DNA of 64,000 bases, from NCBI RefSeq assembly GCF_000010645.1, contig NC_011565.1, forward strand, positions 1,006,001 to 1,070,000, in the 5' to 3' direction. The DNA is from Candidatus Azobacteroides pseudotrichonymphae genomovar. CFP2. Lineage in GTDB: Bacteria > Bacteroidota > Bacteroidia > Bacteroidales > Azobacteroidaceae. Made by a program: the position numbers and the translations under genes. The notes beneath the pieces are model-generated. The model did not search any database. It was not told where the DNA came from and was given only the letters and a program-made list of their open reading frames with translations. Positions 34,510 to 44,073 of this stretch are shown here, piece after piece (positions within the stretch are counted from its first letter, which is position 1; each line of letters starts with the position of its first letter).

Positions 34510-35538
34510 ATGAGAAATTTGGCTAAAGTATTTATCATAAGTTTATTTGAAATAATCCTGTTTTTATTTCCCATAGCAGTACATGCAGAAAAATATGGTG
34601 TAAAGGGCATAAATCTGAAAGGAAAGCAACAGGGTAGAAGCAAAAAAATTACAGCGGAAGTTTGTCTATTAGAGCGGAAATCTAATACAGGAATCGTTCC
34701 TTCAGATGAACTATATGAGGAAAAGTCTGTCGCTAAAAACTTGAAGGCATATGAAGGTATTCCCGTTCCGGACCCACTCGTTGAATCTATCCCAGGACTA
34801 ACAGTGCCTGCTGTTGTGGAAATTTACTCCCATGAGGATAAACTTTGTAGTAAATTCTTTCGCTGTGGAATCGATATAAGTTTTCAAGCGGGAGACAGTA
34901 TATATGTTTCATTGGACGGTGATGATATCTATGTTTATAGAAAAGGTCAAACAGAAGAGAATCTCATAGAGCAGGAATCTGTGAAAGAAGAAATCGAAGA
35001 TGTTAAACCTATTGACACACCGGGAGTGGAAGAAGAAACAGAAGTTCTAAGTGAAATTACTGAACCCGACGCGGCAGAACTTTGTCTACTTCGAAAGAAA
35101 GAGCAGATAATGAAAGAAGTGTCAGATATAACATTGCAATGGGAACAATTGATTTCTGATGAAAATCAATATATATCGGAGCTAACTATTCTAATGGGAG
35201 ACTTAGAGGAATCCATTGGTAAGATGGGTAGTGGCAAAATTACTTGTTGGAACAAAGAACTAGAGACTATCAATAGTAGGATAGGTATTCTGAACACTAA
35301 GAACGGAAATATTCGTTACAGACGAGATAAGCTGAAGGAGAAACAAACACTTATCGATTCCCAACTAGAGGGAAATCCATTACTGAAGGAAATGGTTTCT
35401 ATGGAGTATTTTTTTAGATTGATCAATGAATGGAACGACCTGTTGAAAGAAGCGAATTCTAAGATCAACACTTACAATAACATAATTGCGGCCTTTAACA
35501 GCAGTGTAAACCACCTTAACCCTTCAGACAATCCATAG
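34510..35538 (+). CDS. secreted coiled-coil protein with eroded M23 domain (right copy)
   Basis: Identical 342-residue copy of 9060-10088. Signal peptide, a vestige of the M23 domain without its metal ligands, an acidic linker and a coiled coil. Convergent with the two-TM gene 35587-35946. Confidence 0.85.
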   Translation: MRNLAKVFIISLFEIILFLFPIAVHAEKYGVKGINLKGKQQGRSKKITAEVCLLERKSNTGIVPSDELYEEKSVAKNLKAYEGIPVPDPLVESIPGLTVPAVVEIYSHEDKLCSKFFRCGIDISFQAGDSIYVSLDGDDIYVYRKGQTEENLIEQESVKEEIEDVKPIDTPGVEEETEVLSEITEPDAAELCLLRKKEQIMKEVSDITLQWEQLISDENQYISELTILMGDLEESIGKMGSGKITCWNKELETINSRIGILNTKNGNIRYRRDKLKEKQTLIDSQLEGNPLLKEMVSMEYFFRLINEWNDLLKEANSKINTYNNIIAAFNSSVNHLNPSDNP

Positions 35539-35586
35539 CTTTGCGCGAAAAACACCCAAAACAAACACACGTTCTATATAACAACC

Positions 35587-35946
35587 TCAAGATTCATGGT
35601 TTTGTTTTTTTTGCTTGAACTTACCTTTCAACCACTGGCAAATGACGCACCGTTTATCCCAACAGTAAATCCATCCATAAAGCTTCAGTGAAGCCAGTAA
35701 TGCAGAAACAATTATTGCTCCGGTATTATGACGGAGAGCTGAAAGGACTCCACAGGAGAAGCTGAAACATGATTCTCTATCCCAACATTCATATATTCCA
35801 CAATGATAGCTGCTGTCTATCAAACCAGCAATGCCATACACCATCGAATAGAACATGCGAAACAAAGACATCCACATGATAGCTAGTGCTGTGAGCTTGA
35901 AAATACCTATTAGGAATCCACGTAAACTTGAGGTATTTAGTTCCAT
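35587..35946 (-). CDS. two-TM membrane protein (right copy)
   Basis: Identical copy of 8652-9011. It diverges from the 57-aa ORF at 35996 across 49 bp that lie within the inverted repeat, so both arms share this divergent promoter region. Confidence 0.75.
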   Translation of the reverse strand: MELNTSSLRGFLIGIFKLTALAIMWMSLFRMFYSMVYGIAGLIDSSYHCGIYECWDRESCFSFSCGVLSALRHNTGAIIVSALLASLKLYGWIYCWDKRCVICQWLKGKFKQKKQNHES

Positions 35947-35995
35947 GAAAATCTTATATTTATTATATATCTGTTTGCAAAAATAAAAACATCAT

Positions 35996-36169
35996 ATGAA
36001 ATACAGAATTCTGTTACTGTTAACGCCATTTGCCTTCTCCACTTTTCCAAAAGCCAGCAGAAGCACTGCTCCTTCTAAAAATAGCCAGCCAAGTCTTTAT
36101 AGTATTGCCAGTAAGCTACAAGATAAAGTAGATAACCTGGAAACAGAAGCACAAAATTTAATTGACTGA
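35996..36169 (+). CDS. 57-aa secreted peptide sharing start with coiled-coil family
   Basis: ATG 35996 to TGA 36167-36169. The first 23 nt (MKYRILL) are shared with the left coiled-coil gene at 8602; then the sequences diverge at the inverted-repeat edge. The product keeps a signal peptide (LLLTPFAFSTF), then PKASRSTAPSKNSQPS and a short helix (ASKLQDKVDNLETEAQNLID). It is probably a truncated coiled-coil paralog. Confidence 0.5.
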   Translation: MKYRILLLLTPFAFSTFPKASRSTAPSKNSQPSLYSIASKLQDKVDNLETEAQNLID

Positions 36170-36285
36170 ATATCAGAAAGAATATGAACAGAAAGGAACT
36201 CACACTTAAATGCCATCGACAGCCTTCAACTCGTATTTCTTATAGCCTTTGAAGAAATCAAACGATGTAAACGAAACAAAAAGCT

Positions 36286-36696
36286 TTACATGCTCCAACT
36301 GATACTCCTTAATCCATCCAACTGTTCTCCTATATTTACAAATATTGTTTCCTTCGGTAAAAGACTTCCAATCCTGTCTGCCCACTCCATAAAACACAAT
36401 ACACCGCTCTCGAAATAATCTTCTATTCCAATATTAATTGCTTCTTCTATACTTTCTATCCGATAGAAATCAAAATGATAAATCCGACTATTCAAAAACT
36501 CTGCATAATATTCATTTACAATTGAAAAAGTTGGACTATTCACCATATCCTTTACACCTAATGCATCACAAATTTTTTTAATAAAAGTTGTCTTTCCAAC
36601 TCCAATTTCTCCAATAAAAGCAAACACTTTATTATCCCCCATACAAGAAATAAACTTCTTTGCAACTACCGGAAGTTCCTCTAATCTCAATTCCAT
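36286..36696 (-). CDS. tsaE: tRNA t6A synthesis ATPase TsaE
   Basis: A 136-residue P-loop protein. Walker A GEIGVGKTT at 29-37, the SPTFSIVNEY segment at 54-63, YHFDFYR at 73-79 and MEWADR near 103-108, all typical of TsaE (YjeE). With TsaB and TsaD it makes threonylcarbamoyl-adenosine on tRNAs reading ANN codons. Length is normal. It ends DGLRSISW, as in the family. It is the first clear chromosomal gene after the accessory region. Confidence 0.93.
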   Translation of the reverse strand: MELRLEELPVVAKKFISCMGDNKVFAFIGEIGVGKTTFIKKICDALGVKDMVNSPTFSIVNEYYAEFLNSRIYHFDFYRIESIEEAINIGIEDYFESGVLCFMEWADRIGSLLPKETIFVNIGEQLDGLRSISWSM

Positions 36697-37031
36697 ATAT
36701 TTTCAAATGCAGTAAACAAATGACAGCGAAACAAATTTGACATTATTCCACACAAACAAAAATACATCGATAAACTTTTCTTTCCATCGTTTCTCATTTC
36801 CTGTAAAAATCATTATATTTAGTTCAGATGTACACATAGTTCAAATGTACACAAAATTCCTCGTTCAACAATTTTGCTAGTATAATACATATATTTTCTA
36901 TATGCCATAACCATTTTAGTGAGTCAAATAGCAAATTGGAATTTTATACAAAAACCACTCTTCTATTTCAAATATCCTAAAGTGAATGGATAAAATATGT
37001 ACCGTCTATACAGTCTACTTATAAATGTTCC
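36697..37031. other. intergenic between divergent tsaE and nuclease gene
   Basis: No gene. A tandem AGTTCA-[GA]-ATGTACACA pair lies at about 36822-36853 and could be a binding site. No TAnnTTTG box with a good -33 was found. Confidence 0.4.
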
Positions 37032-39872
37032 ATGAACAAGTATTCTCCTACTCCTTTTCTCTATCTGGTCGCGGAGAATCTAATTTCCCGTTTTGGAACA
37101 GACCTTTCTGATATTGTCGTGGTTTTCCCCGGTATGCGAGCAAAATTATTTCTCAACAATTATCTTCATCAATATGTTAAAGTTCCTCTATGGTCCCCCC
37201 AATACCAAACTATAGAAAGCTTATTCACGGAATCATCACCTTTACAAATCGGTGATGACATTTTATTGATTTCCGAACTTTACAAAATATATAACCAAAT
37301 ACATAATAAACACTTCAAAAAACCTTTTAAAAAAACTTTAGACGAATTTTTCTTTTTTGGGGAAACACTTCTAAATGATTTTGATGAAATAGACAAAAAC
37401 AATATCGATGCAAAGTTATTATTTGGAAATCTGCAAGATCTGAGTACACTACGAGACAACTTGTCACATTTATCCGAAAATCAAATCCAGGCTCTAATTC
37501 ACCATTTTAAACATATTTTTCAAAACAAAACTCCACTACAAAACAATTTCCGCAATATTTGGAATATGTTAGGTGAAGTGTATACTTCTTTCAAGACAAG
37601 ATTAAAAGAAAAAAATATTTCTTATCCCGGAATGTTAATGAGACAAGTGGTAGAAAACACGGAAAATCTTTTTAAAGAAATGCACTACGCCTTTGTGGGA
37701 TTTAATGCATTGAACAAGTGCGAAGAACAACTATTTGAACTATTGAAAGAAAAATCTTCTTTTTATTGGGATTACGACAAATATTATCTCGAAACTGAAG
37801 CTGGACAATTTATAAAGTACAATATCCACAAATTCAACTCGTCTTTACCTCCACAGCAATTTGATACTTTCCTAAATATTGACAAAAAAATCACTTTTTT
37901 GAACTCTTTTTCCGAAAGTGGACAATCAGCTGTTATTCCACAATGGATAAACTCTTTGCAAAAAGAATCTTCGTTTATACAACCCAATTCGGCTATTATA
38001 CTGTGTAATGAAACAATTTTACCAACAATAATACATACTATTCCACCAAATACAGTAGAAAATATCAACATTACAATGGGATTCCCTATCGTACAAACAG
38101 CTATTAGTGGATTTTTACAAATCCTCATTGAAATGCAAATCAAGGGTTATAGTCCTGCCAACCAATCGTTCGGATATAAATATGTACTATCCGTACTAAG
38201 ACATCCCTATACAACTCTTATTTTCCCAAAAGCCCTTGAAGTAGAAAAAGAATTAATAAAAAACAATATTTTCTTCCCCACATTAGCCGAACTACAAGAC
38301 GAAATTCTTTTTACATACGTTCCGGATACGTTAAGTCTAACACAATATCTTTTGAATATTATCCAAAAACTAAAACAATCCTATAAAAATAAAGATACAA
38401 ACATATATGCTGGATTATACCAAGAATCCATTTATAGCTCTTATATAATTATAAATCGTTTATATAGATTGCTATCTACCGAAAATTTGAATATTGGAAA
38501 AACAATCTTTTCTTGGCTTTTGCGAAAATATTTATCTGAAACAAAAGTTCCTTTTAATGGAAATCCTGTAAAAGGGCTACAAATAATGGGTGTATTAGAA
38601 ACTCGTACACTGGATTTCAACAATCTAATAATTTTTAATGTTAACGAAGGATATATGCCTGGGCATAGAAATGAAAACACTTTTATTCCTCAATTTCTTC
38701 GAAAACATTTTAGGATGTATACTGTTGAACATCAAGATTCAATATATGCTTATTATTTTTATAGGCTGATTACTCGAGCACAAAATATTACACTTGTATA
38801 TACTACAAACGAAACACAAATAGGCAAAGCTGAAATGAGCCGTTTCCTTTTACAATTGCTAGTAGATCCTCGATTAAAAGACAATATTGAGCGATTCACT
38901 TTACAAGCAAGTGTTATTCCTATGCATTCACGACACATTACAATAGATAAAGACAAATCTTTACTGGAAAAAATCAAAAACAAATACGATTTAAATACCA
39001 ACATTCAAGCAAAATCTTTATCCCCAACAATTTTATCTTGTTTTATCTCCTGTCCTTACCATTTTTACCTTGAATATATTCAAGAATTAAGAAATAAGAC
39101 AGAATTATCTTCCGAGACAGATAATTCTATTTTCGGCTCTATATTCCATCAAGCTGCAAAACTTCTTTACCAACAAATCGGTACAAGACAAATTGATTCA
39201 AAAACTCTTGATATGTATACTCAATCCCCACAATATATACGAAACATCGCACTAGAAGCTTTTCAAAGAGAATTTTTCAAAAGACAAGTTAAAGAAAAAG
39301 ATTATAATGGGAAACAACTAATCAACCTACATGTCATTTGCAAAATGTTGGATCGCCTAGTCCGATTCGACCAAAAACATACTCCTTTTTCAATCCTTGA
39401 ACTAGAATTTCCTATAAACGGCTCCTTTCCTATTAAAAAAGGAAACATTCACATAAACATTGGAGGAGTTATTGACCGACTGCAAGAAAAAGATGGGAAA
39501 CATATCATTATAGATTACAAAACTGGCCATGAAAAAAATTCATTCAAAAATTTATCTGAACTTCTCAGCACTAAACATAAACATATTTTCCAAGCTTTTA
39601 TCTACGCTACACTTTATTCTCAAAAAGAGAAAAATAAACCTATAGTACCAGTTCCATTATATATCCAACGGATCCATAAAAAAAAATATTCTCCTATTCT
39701 AATTTATAACAATACACCTGTAGATAATTTTAACAAATTTGAAATCGATTTCAAAAACCTACTTTTCAAAAAAATTGAAGAATTGTTTGATCCAAATATT
39801 CCTTTTCAACAAACTAAAACAATCCAAAACTGCGAGTATTGCAGTTTCAAAGAACGATGCAACAGATATTAA
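37032..39872 (+). CDS. AddB-like PD-(D/E)XK nuclease, Fe-S
   Basis: A 946-residue protein of the Bacteroidetes AddB-like type. The N-terminal helicase-like half lacks a Walker A motif. Near residues 805-835 is the nuclease core GGVIDRLQEKDGKHIIIDYKTG (D then D-Y-K). Cys residues in SCFISCPYHFYLEY near 670 and CEYCSFKERC at the C-terminus match the split four-Cys Fe-S cluster of AddB. The partner AddA-like helicase is not in the window. It should act in RecBCD-type processing of double-strand ends, which would support recombination between the long repeats nearby. Only the name addB is uncertain. Confidence 0.85.
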   Translation: MNKYSPTPFLYLVAENLISRFGTDLSDIVVVFPGMRAKLFLNNYLHQYVKVPLWSPQYQTIESLFTESSPLQIGDDILLISELYKIYNQIHNKHFKKPFKKTLDEFFFFGETLLNDFDEIDKNNIDAKLLFGNLQDLSTLRDNLSHLSENQIQALIHHFKHIFQNKTPLQNNFRNIWNMLGEVYTSFKTRLKEKNISYPGMLMRQVVENTENLFKEMHYAFVGFNALNKCEEQLFELLKEKSSFYWDYDKYYLETEAGQFIKYNIHKFNSSLPPQQFDTFLNIDKKITFLNSFSESGQSAVIPQWINSLQKESSFIQPNSAIILCNETILPTIIHTIPPNTVENINITMGFPIVQTAISGFLQILIEMQIKGYSPANQSFGYKYVLSVLRHPYTTLIFPKALEVEKELIKNNIFFPTLAELQDEILFTYVPDTLSLTQYLLNIIQKLKQSYKNKDTNIYAGLYQESIYSSYIIINRLYRLLSTENLNIGKTIFSWLLRKYLSETKVPFNGNPVKGLQIMGVLETRTLDFNNLIIFNVNEGYMPGHRNENTFIPQFLRKHFRMYTVEHQDSIYAYYFYRLITRAQNITLVYTTNETQIGKAEMSRFLLQLLVDPRLKDNIERFTLQASVIPMHSRHITIDKDKSLLEKIKNKYDLNTNIQAKSLSPTILSCFISCPYHFYLEYIQELRNKTELSSETDNSIFGSIFHQAAKLLYQQIGTRQIDSKTLDMYTQSPQYIRNIALEAFQREFFKRQVKEKDYNGKQLINLHVICKMLDRLVRFDQKHTPFSILELEFPINGSFPIKKGNIHINIGGVIDRLQEKDGKHIIIDYKTGHEKNSFKNLSELLSTKHKHIFQAFIYATLYSQKEKNKPIVPVPLYIQRIHKKKYSPILIYNNTPVDNFNKFEIDFKNLLFKKIEELFDPNIPFQQTKTIQNCEYCSFKERCNRY

Positions 39873-39918
39873 CAATAAGTTCAAGAACATATCATTCTCA
39901 AGTTCCTTGAACTAGTAA

Positions 39919-41319
39919 TTACCATCGACAAGCTAATAGAGCTTTTTTCAAAGGTTCTATTAACAACTCAATATCGCCTGCTCCTATAACTAAAACAACA
40001 TCCATTTTTTGTTTAGCAACAGATGAAATCAATTCATCGTAATTCACCAATTGTTTACTTGAAATAGTCAGTGAATCCAGTATTATTTGTGAAGAAACAT
40101 TTGGGATTGGTTTTTCTCTTGCTGGATAAATTGGTAGTAAAATTACCTCATCCGCTAAAGATAATGATTGAGCAAATTCTTTGTAAAAATCATTAGTACG
40201 AGAATACAGATGTGGTTGAAAAATAACTGCCAATCTCCGATTGGGATACAAAGTTCGCACCGATTTAATAGAGGATTTCAATTCTTGAGGATGATGAGCA
40301 TAATCATCTATTAAAACCAAATCATCGGTCTTGATATGGAAATCAAAGCGTCTCTTAACTCCTATGAAAGATGCCATAGCTTGCTTTAATTCTTCAGAAG
40401 TTACACTATTAAGCAAGGCTACTGCCAAGGCGGCAACACTATTAACAATATTAATCTCTATTGGTTCATTTAATTGAATATCTTTAATAACAGTATTTGG
40501 TGCTACAAAATCAAAATGAATTTCTTCACTATTTATTCGTACATTTTGTGCATAAAAATCAGGTTTATTTTTCCCTCTTATTTTTGAAATATCTCCACTA
40601 TAACTATAATGTTGTACACCTTCTTGCAAAGAAGGGGCAATATCTATGCCTTCTCTCATTAATAGTACTCCACCTCTACGAATCAAAAAAGTAAAATGTT
40701 CAAAAGCCTCCTTATAACTTTTCTCTGTACCATAAACATCTAGATGATCAGAATCCACAGAAGTAATCACTGCCATAAAGGGAGAAAGCCAATGAAAAGA
40801 ACGATCATATTCGTCAGCTTCAATGACGATCAAATCACTTGTATCTGACAATAACAGATTATTATTATAATTTTTTAATATGCCTCCTAAAAATGCGTTA
40901 CAACCCGCACTTGACTGCTTTAAAAGATGAGCAATCATTGAAGAAGTAGTAGTTTTCCCATGGGTTCCAGCTATACATATTCCTTTCTTATTTTTAGTTA
41001 TTTCTCCCAAAAGCTGTGCTCTCTTTACAATATTAAATCCAGCATTTCGAAAAAAAGTCCATTCTGAGTGATCGTATGGGATAGCAGGAGTAATTACAAC
41101 CAATGTATTTTCTTTATCTTTAAACAATTTAGGTATTAAATTGACATTGTCATCATAATGAATAGATGCTCCTAAATCATTCAATTGCCTAGTAAAAACG
41201 GATTCCACTTTATCATATCCGGAAATATTTTTCCTGTTAGCAAGAAAATACTGTATCAAACTACTCATACCAATACCACCTGCTCCAATAAAATAAATAT
41301 TAGTCCAATTTATTTTCAC
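39919..41319 (-). CDS. murC: UDP-N-acetylmuramate--L-alanine ligase
   Basis: A 466-residue Mur ligase. N-terminal Rossmann motif GAGGIGMSSL (about 12-21), ATP P-loop GTHGKTTT at 118-125, the EADEYDRSF block, and IDDYAHHP typical of MurC. Adds L-Ala to UDP-MurNAc in the cytoplasm, so the organism makes peptidoglycan. It overlaps the murG stop by 20 bp, so the two are co-translated. Confidence 0.96.
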   Translation of the reverse strand: MKINWTNIYFIGAGGIGMSSLIQYFLANRKNISGYDKVESVFTRQLNDLGASIHYDDNVNLIPKLFKDKENTLVVITPAIPYDHSEWTFFRNAGFNIVKRAQLLGEITKNKKGICIAGTHGKTTTSSMIAHLLKQSSAGCNAFLGGILKNYNNNLLLSDTSDLIVIEADEYDRSFHWLSPFMAVITSVDSDHLDVYGTEKSYKEAFEHFTFLIRRGGVLLMREGIDIAPSLQEGVQHYSYSGDISKIRGKNKPDFYAQNVRINSEEIHFDFVAPNTVIKDIQLNEPIEINIVNSVAALAVALLNSVTSEELKQAMASFIGVKRRFDFHIKTDDLVLIDDYAHHPQELKSSIKSVRTLYPNRRLAVIFQPHLYSRTNDFYKEFAQSLSLADEVILLPIYPAREKPIPNVSSQIILDSLTISSKQLVNYDELISSVAKQKMDVVLVIGAGDIELLIEPLKKALLACRW

Positions 41320-42394
41320 GTTTGAGTATTTTCACTATCTCATCTACAATCTTATTTGCCGAATTAGGCAAAACCATTTTCAAAATATTTTCACTTAATA
41401 GTCTCAATGAATTTTCATTTCGAATAAGTTCCAATACCTTTGGAATTAATTTTTTAATTGCTTCCCTGTCAACTATCATAACAGCAGCGCCCTCCTTCGC
41501 TAATATTTCTGCATTTCTCTCTTGATGATTTTCTGCTACATTAGGAGACGGTACAAGAATAGCCGGCCTACCTAACAAACATAATTCAGAGATAGAACCT
41601 GCCCCTGCACGTGAAACAACCAAATCTGCTACCGAATATGCCAGATCCATACGAGAAATAAATTCTGTAAAATAAATATTGGAAGGTAGAGTATGAATCA
41701 AAGAAAACAAGGGTAATCCTGCTTGCCATATTAACTGAAAATCACTTTTTTCTATTATTTCAATCGAAGACAAAATACTTTCATTGATCGTTTTCGCACC
41801 CAAACTACCACCAATTACTAAAACAGTTTTTTTTTTCGGATTTAATCCAAAATAAATATAACCCTCTCTCTTTTTTTCTTCAGTAAATACTAAATCTTGA
41901 CGAACAGGATTCCCCGTAAGTGCAATTTTTTCTTTCAGAAAAAATTTCTCCATCCCATTATAGGCAACACAAACTCGTGTTGCTTTTTTTGCCAATAATC
42001 TATTAGTTATACCAGCATATGAATTTTGTTCTTGAAGCAAAACCGGAATACCTTTCCTTACAGCAACTTGTAATATTGGCCCACTTGCATATCCCCCCAT
42101 CCCAATAGCAATATCAGGTTGAAAATTATTAATAATCCTATAAGCAAGCGACAGGCTATTAAACAATTTCCAAAATATAGGAATATTTTGGAATAAATTT
42201 TTCCTATTAAACCCAACAATGGGTAACCCTATAATTCTATAACCAGCATCAGGGACACAATGCATTTCTATACGATTTTCAGCACCAACAAACAATATCT
42301 CAACATCTGGGTACCTCGCTTTCAATGAATCAGCAATAGATATAGCAGGAAAAACATGCCCTCCCGTACCACCTCCACTAATAATAATTTTCAT
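41300..42394 (-). CDS. murG: undecaprenyl-PP-MurNAc-pentapeptide GlcNAc transferase
   Basis: A 364-residue GT28 enzyme. GGGTGGH at 7-13, GMGGYASGP, QEQNSYAG and the C-terminal nucleotide site SRAGAGSISEL...PSPNVAENHQ are all present. It makes lipid II at the inner face of the membrane. First gene of a murG-murC pair. The rest of the usual mur/fts cluster is absent here, which suggests rearrangement. Confidence 0.96.
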   Translation of the reverse strand: MKIIISGGGTGGHVFPAISIADSLKARYPDVEILFVGAENRIEMHCVPDAGYRIIGLPIVGFNRKNLFQNIPIFWKLFNSLSLAYRIINNFQPDIAIGMGGYASGPILQVAVRKGIPVLLQEQNSYAGITNRLLAKKATRVCVAYNGMEKFFLKEKIALTGNPVRQDLVFTEEKKREGYIYFGLNPKKKTVLVIGGSLGAKTINESILSSIEIIEKSDFQLIWQAGLPLFSLIHTLPSNIYFTEFISRMDLAYSVADLVVSRAGAGSISELCLLGRPAILVPSPNVAENHQERNAEILAKEGAAVMIVDREAIKKLIPKVLELIRNENSLRLLSENILKMVLPNSANKIVDEIVKILKRENKLD

Positions 42395-42423
42395 TATTGA
42401 AGATAATATAGTTTAGATTGGCG

Positions 42424-42431
42424 CAAAGGTA
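42424..42431 (-). promoter_or_regulatory. -7 box upstream of murG
   Basis: TACCTTTG on the minus strand (written CAAAGGTA) lies 30 bp before the murG ATG and fits TAnnTTTG. No good -33 TTTG is seen at 19-21 bp. Confidence 0.5.
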
Positions 42432-42599
42432 TTTGAAATTTCAACATATTATTAAAGAATATTAAAGAATAATACACAAATTGTCTGAACATCTAATTAT
42501 TTCATAATAATAATAAAAGAAAAAAAGAAACATGAAGTTATCGTCATTATCCTACATGCGCATAACATTGGGATAATTATTAATTCATTATTTTTTTAC

Positions 42600-42607
42600 T
42601 AAATTTG
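42600..42607 (+). promoter_or_regulatory. -7 box upstream of thiG
   Basis: TAAATTTG fits TAnnTTTG, 14 bp before the thiG ATG. No TPP riboswitch (CUGAGA...ACCUGA pattern) is visible in the 220 bp upstream, so the operon seems not to be riboswitch-controlled here. Confidence 0.5.
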
Positions 42608-42621
42608 TAATAAATATCTCT

Positions 42622-43398
42622 ATGGATAAAGATTCACTAGATATTGCAGGATTAACCTTAAATAGTAGAGTTTTTATAGGAAGTGGAAAATTTCCTGATA
42701 ATGAGCTCATTCCTGAAATTATAAAAGCCTCTGGGTCTCAAGTAATAACAGTGGCTGTAAGGAGATTTGATTTTAATAACGTTAATGAAAACATTCTTGA
42801 ATTTATACCTGAACATGTTTTTTTAATGCCTAACACTTCAGGAGCAAGAAATGCAGAAGAAGCCGTTCGAATTGCAAATATCGCTCGTGCTACTGTGAAA
42901 ACAGATTTAATAAAAATAGAAATAATGACAGACAACAAATACTTGTTGCCAGACAATTATCAAACAGCGAAAGCATGTGAATTACTTGTTAAAGAAGGAT
43001 TTAAAGCGTTCGCTTATATGAATGCTGATTTATATGCAGCACGTGATATGCAAAATGCTGGAGCTTCAGCAATTATGCCATTAGGTTCACCAATAGGGAC
43101 AAATAAAGGATTACAAACAAAAGAAATGATACGAATTCTAATTGAAGAAATGGATGCTCCCATAATAGTTGACGCTGGTATTGGAAAACCCTCTGATGCA
43201 TGTGAATGTATGGAAATGGGCTGTACAGCAGTAATGATTAATACTGCTATATCTTCAAGTGAGAGTCCTATCCTCATGGCATCAGCTTTCAAAAATGCTG
43301 TAAAAGCAGGTAGAAAAGCATTTGTTGCCAAGCTTGGAACAGTTTCGACTGTAGCAAAAGCATCATCACCCTTAACAAATTTTCTAAATGAGAGCTAA
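42622..43398 (+). CDS. thiG: thiazole synthase ThiG
   Basis: A 258-residue TIM-barrel enzyme. It shows [27 protein letters not shown] with the Schiff-base Lys, [11 protein letters not shown] and [12 protein letters not shown]. It builds the thiazole phosphate from deoxyxylulose phosphate, the ThiS thiocarboxylate and dehydroglycine supplied by ThiH. First gene of the thi cluster. Complete. Confidence 0.96.
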   Translation: MDKDSLDIAGLTLNSRVFIGSGKFPDNELIPEIIKASGSQVITVAVRRFDFNNVNENILEFIPEHVFLMPNTSGARNAEEAVRIANIARATVKTDLIKIEIMTDNKYLLPDNYQTAKACELLVKEGFKAFAYMNADLYAARDMQNAGASAIMPLGSPIGTNKGLQTKEMIRILIEEMDAPIIVDAGIGKPSDACECMEMGCTAVMINTAISSSESPILMASAFKNAVKAGRKAFVAKLGTVSTVAKASSPLTNFLNES

Positions 43399-43521
43399 AA
43401 TTAAAACTGAATTATTAATAGTCCTTTAGTTTCGCTTTTGTATATAGTAATAGTATCTAGTTCTTTGATATCTAATAAATAAACAGGGTGTTATTATTAT
43501 AATGCGTAATTTTGATTGAAT

Positions 43522-43791
43522 ATGAAAGAAAAAGCAAAAGAATTATCACAACATTTATCAGAATTAATAGATAAAGAAGTGTACATAGATCACATTTTAC
43601 AAAACAAAATCGGAGAACCGTTCAGTAGTTTGATTATTCAGAGAGATAATTTAAATGACAGAAATTCTATCTGGCTAAGAGATTTGAAGGGAAAAGAACG
43701 AGAGGTTTTAAAACTTATAGATGATATTTTGAAGGAAAAAATTAAGGAGAAAAGTGAGCAATTATTAAAGGTATTACAACAATTATTGTAA
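43522..43791 (+). CDS. hypothetical 89-aa protein inside thi cluster
   Basis: Start taken at ATG 43522 (a TTG two codons earlier is possible). Highly charged and helical: LSQHLSELIDKEVYIDHILQNK, then LRDLKGKEREVLKLIDDILKEKIKEKSEQLLKVLQQLL. It stands where thiC or thiF would be found in other Bacteroidales but resembles neither. Separated from thiG by 123 bp and from thiH by 282 bp. Unknown; may be unrelated to thiamin. Confidence 0.55.
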   Translation: MKEKAKELSQHLSELIDKEVYIDHILQNKIGEPFSSLIIQRDNLNDRNSIWLRDLKGKEREVLKLIDDILKEKIKEKSEQLLKVLQQLL

Positions 43792-44073
43792 AGGAATGAA
43801 ATTATTGAGCTCCAAGAATAAAAAAATCTTTTATGAAAAAAATGTAAATATTCATTAGATCCACAAAGTTTGTCCCTTAAAGGTTTTATTAAGAGACTTA
43901 TTAAAAATAGCGCTTCGCTTCGTGAAATTTTGTAGAAAATATTTAACACTAAATTAAAACGGATATATTGCAAGGTAGTAGAGTAAGAAAAACGGACAGA
44001 GTAGAAAAAAAAACAATTGAACAAAAAATTTTATGGGATTGTACCTTAGTATTATTATGGAAATAATTATTCT

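Larger units (their letters stand above)
33248..36018 (-). repeat. 2,771-bp inverted repeat, right arm
   Basis: Mirror image of 8580-11350 (coordinates sum to 44598). The inner end lies one base before the His-Xaa-Ser ATG. The outer end lies 23 nt into a signal-peptide ORF at 35996. Confidence 0.97.

Noticed and set aside
42395..42621. TPP riboswitch before thiG
   Set aside because: No CUGAGA or ACCUGA-like elements with the needed spacing.
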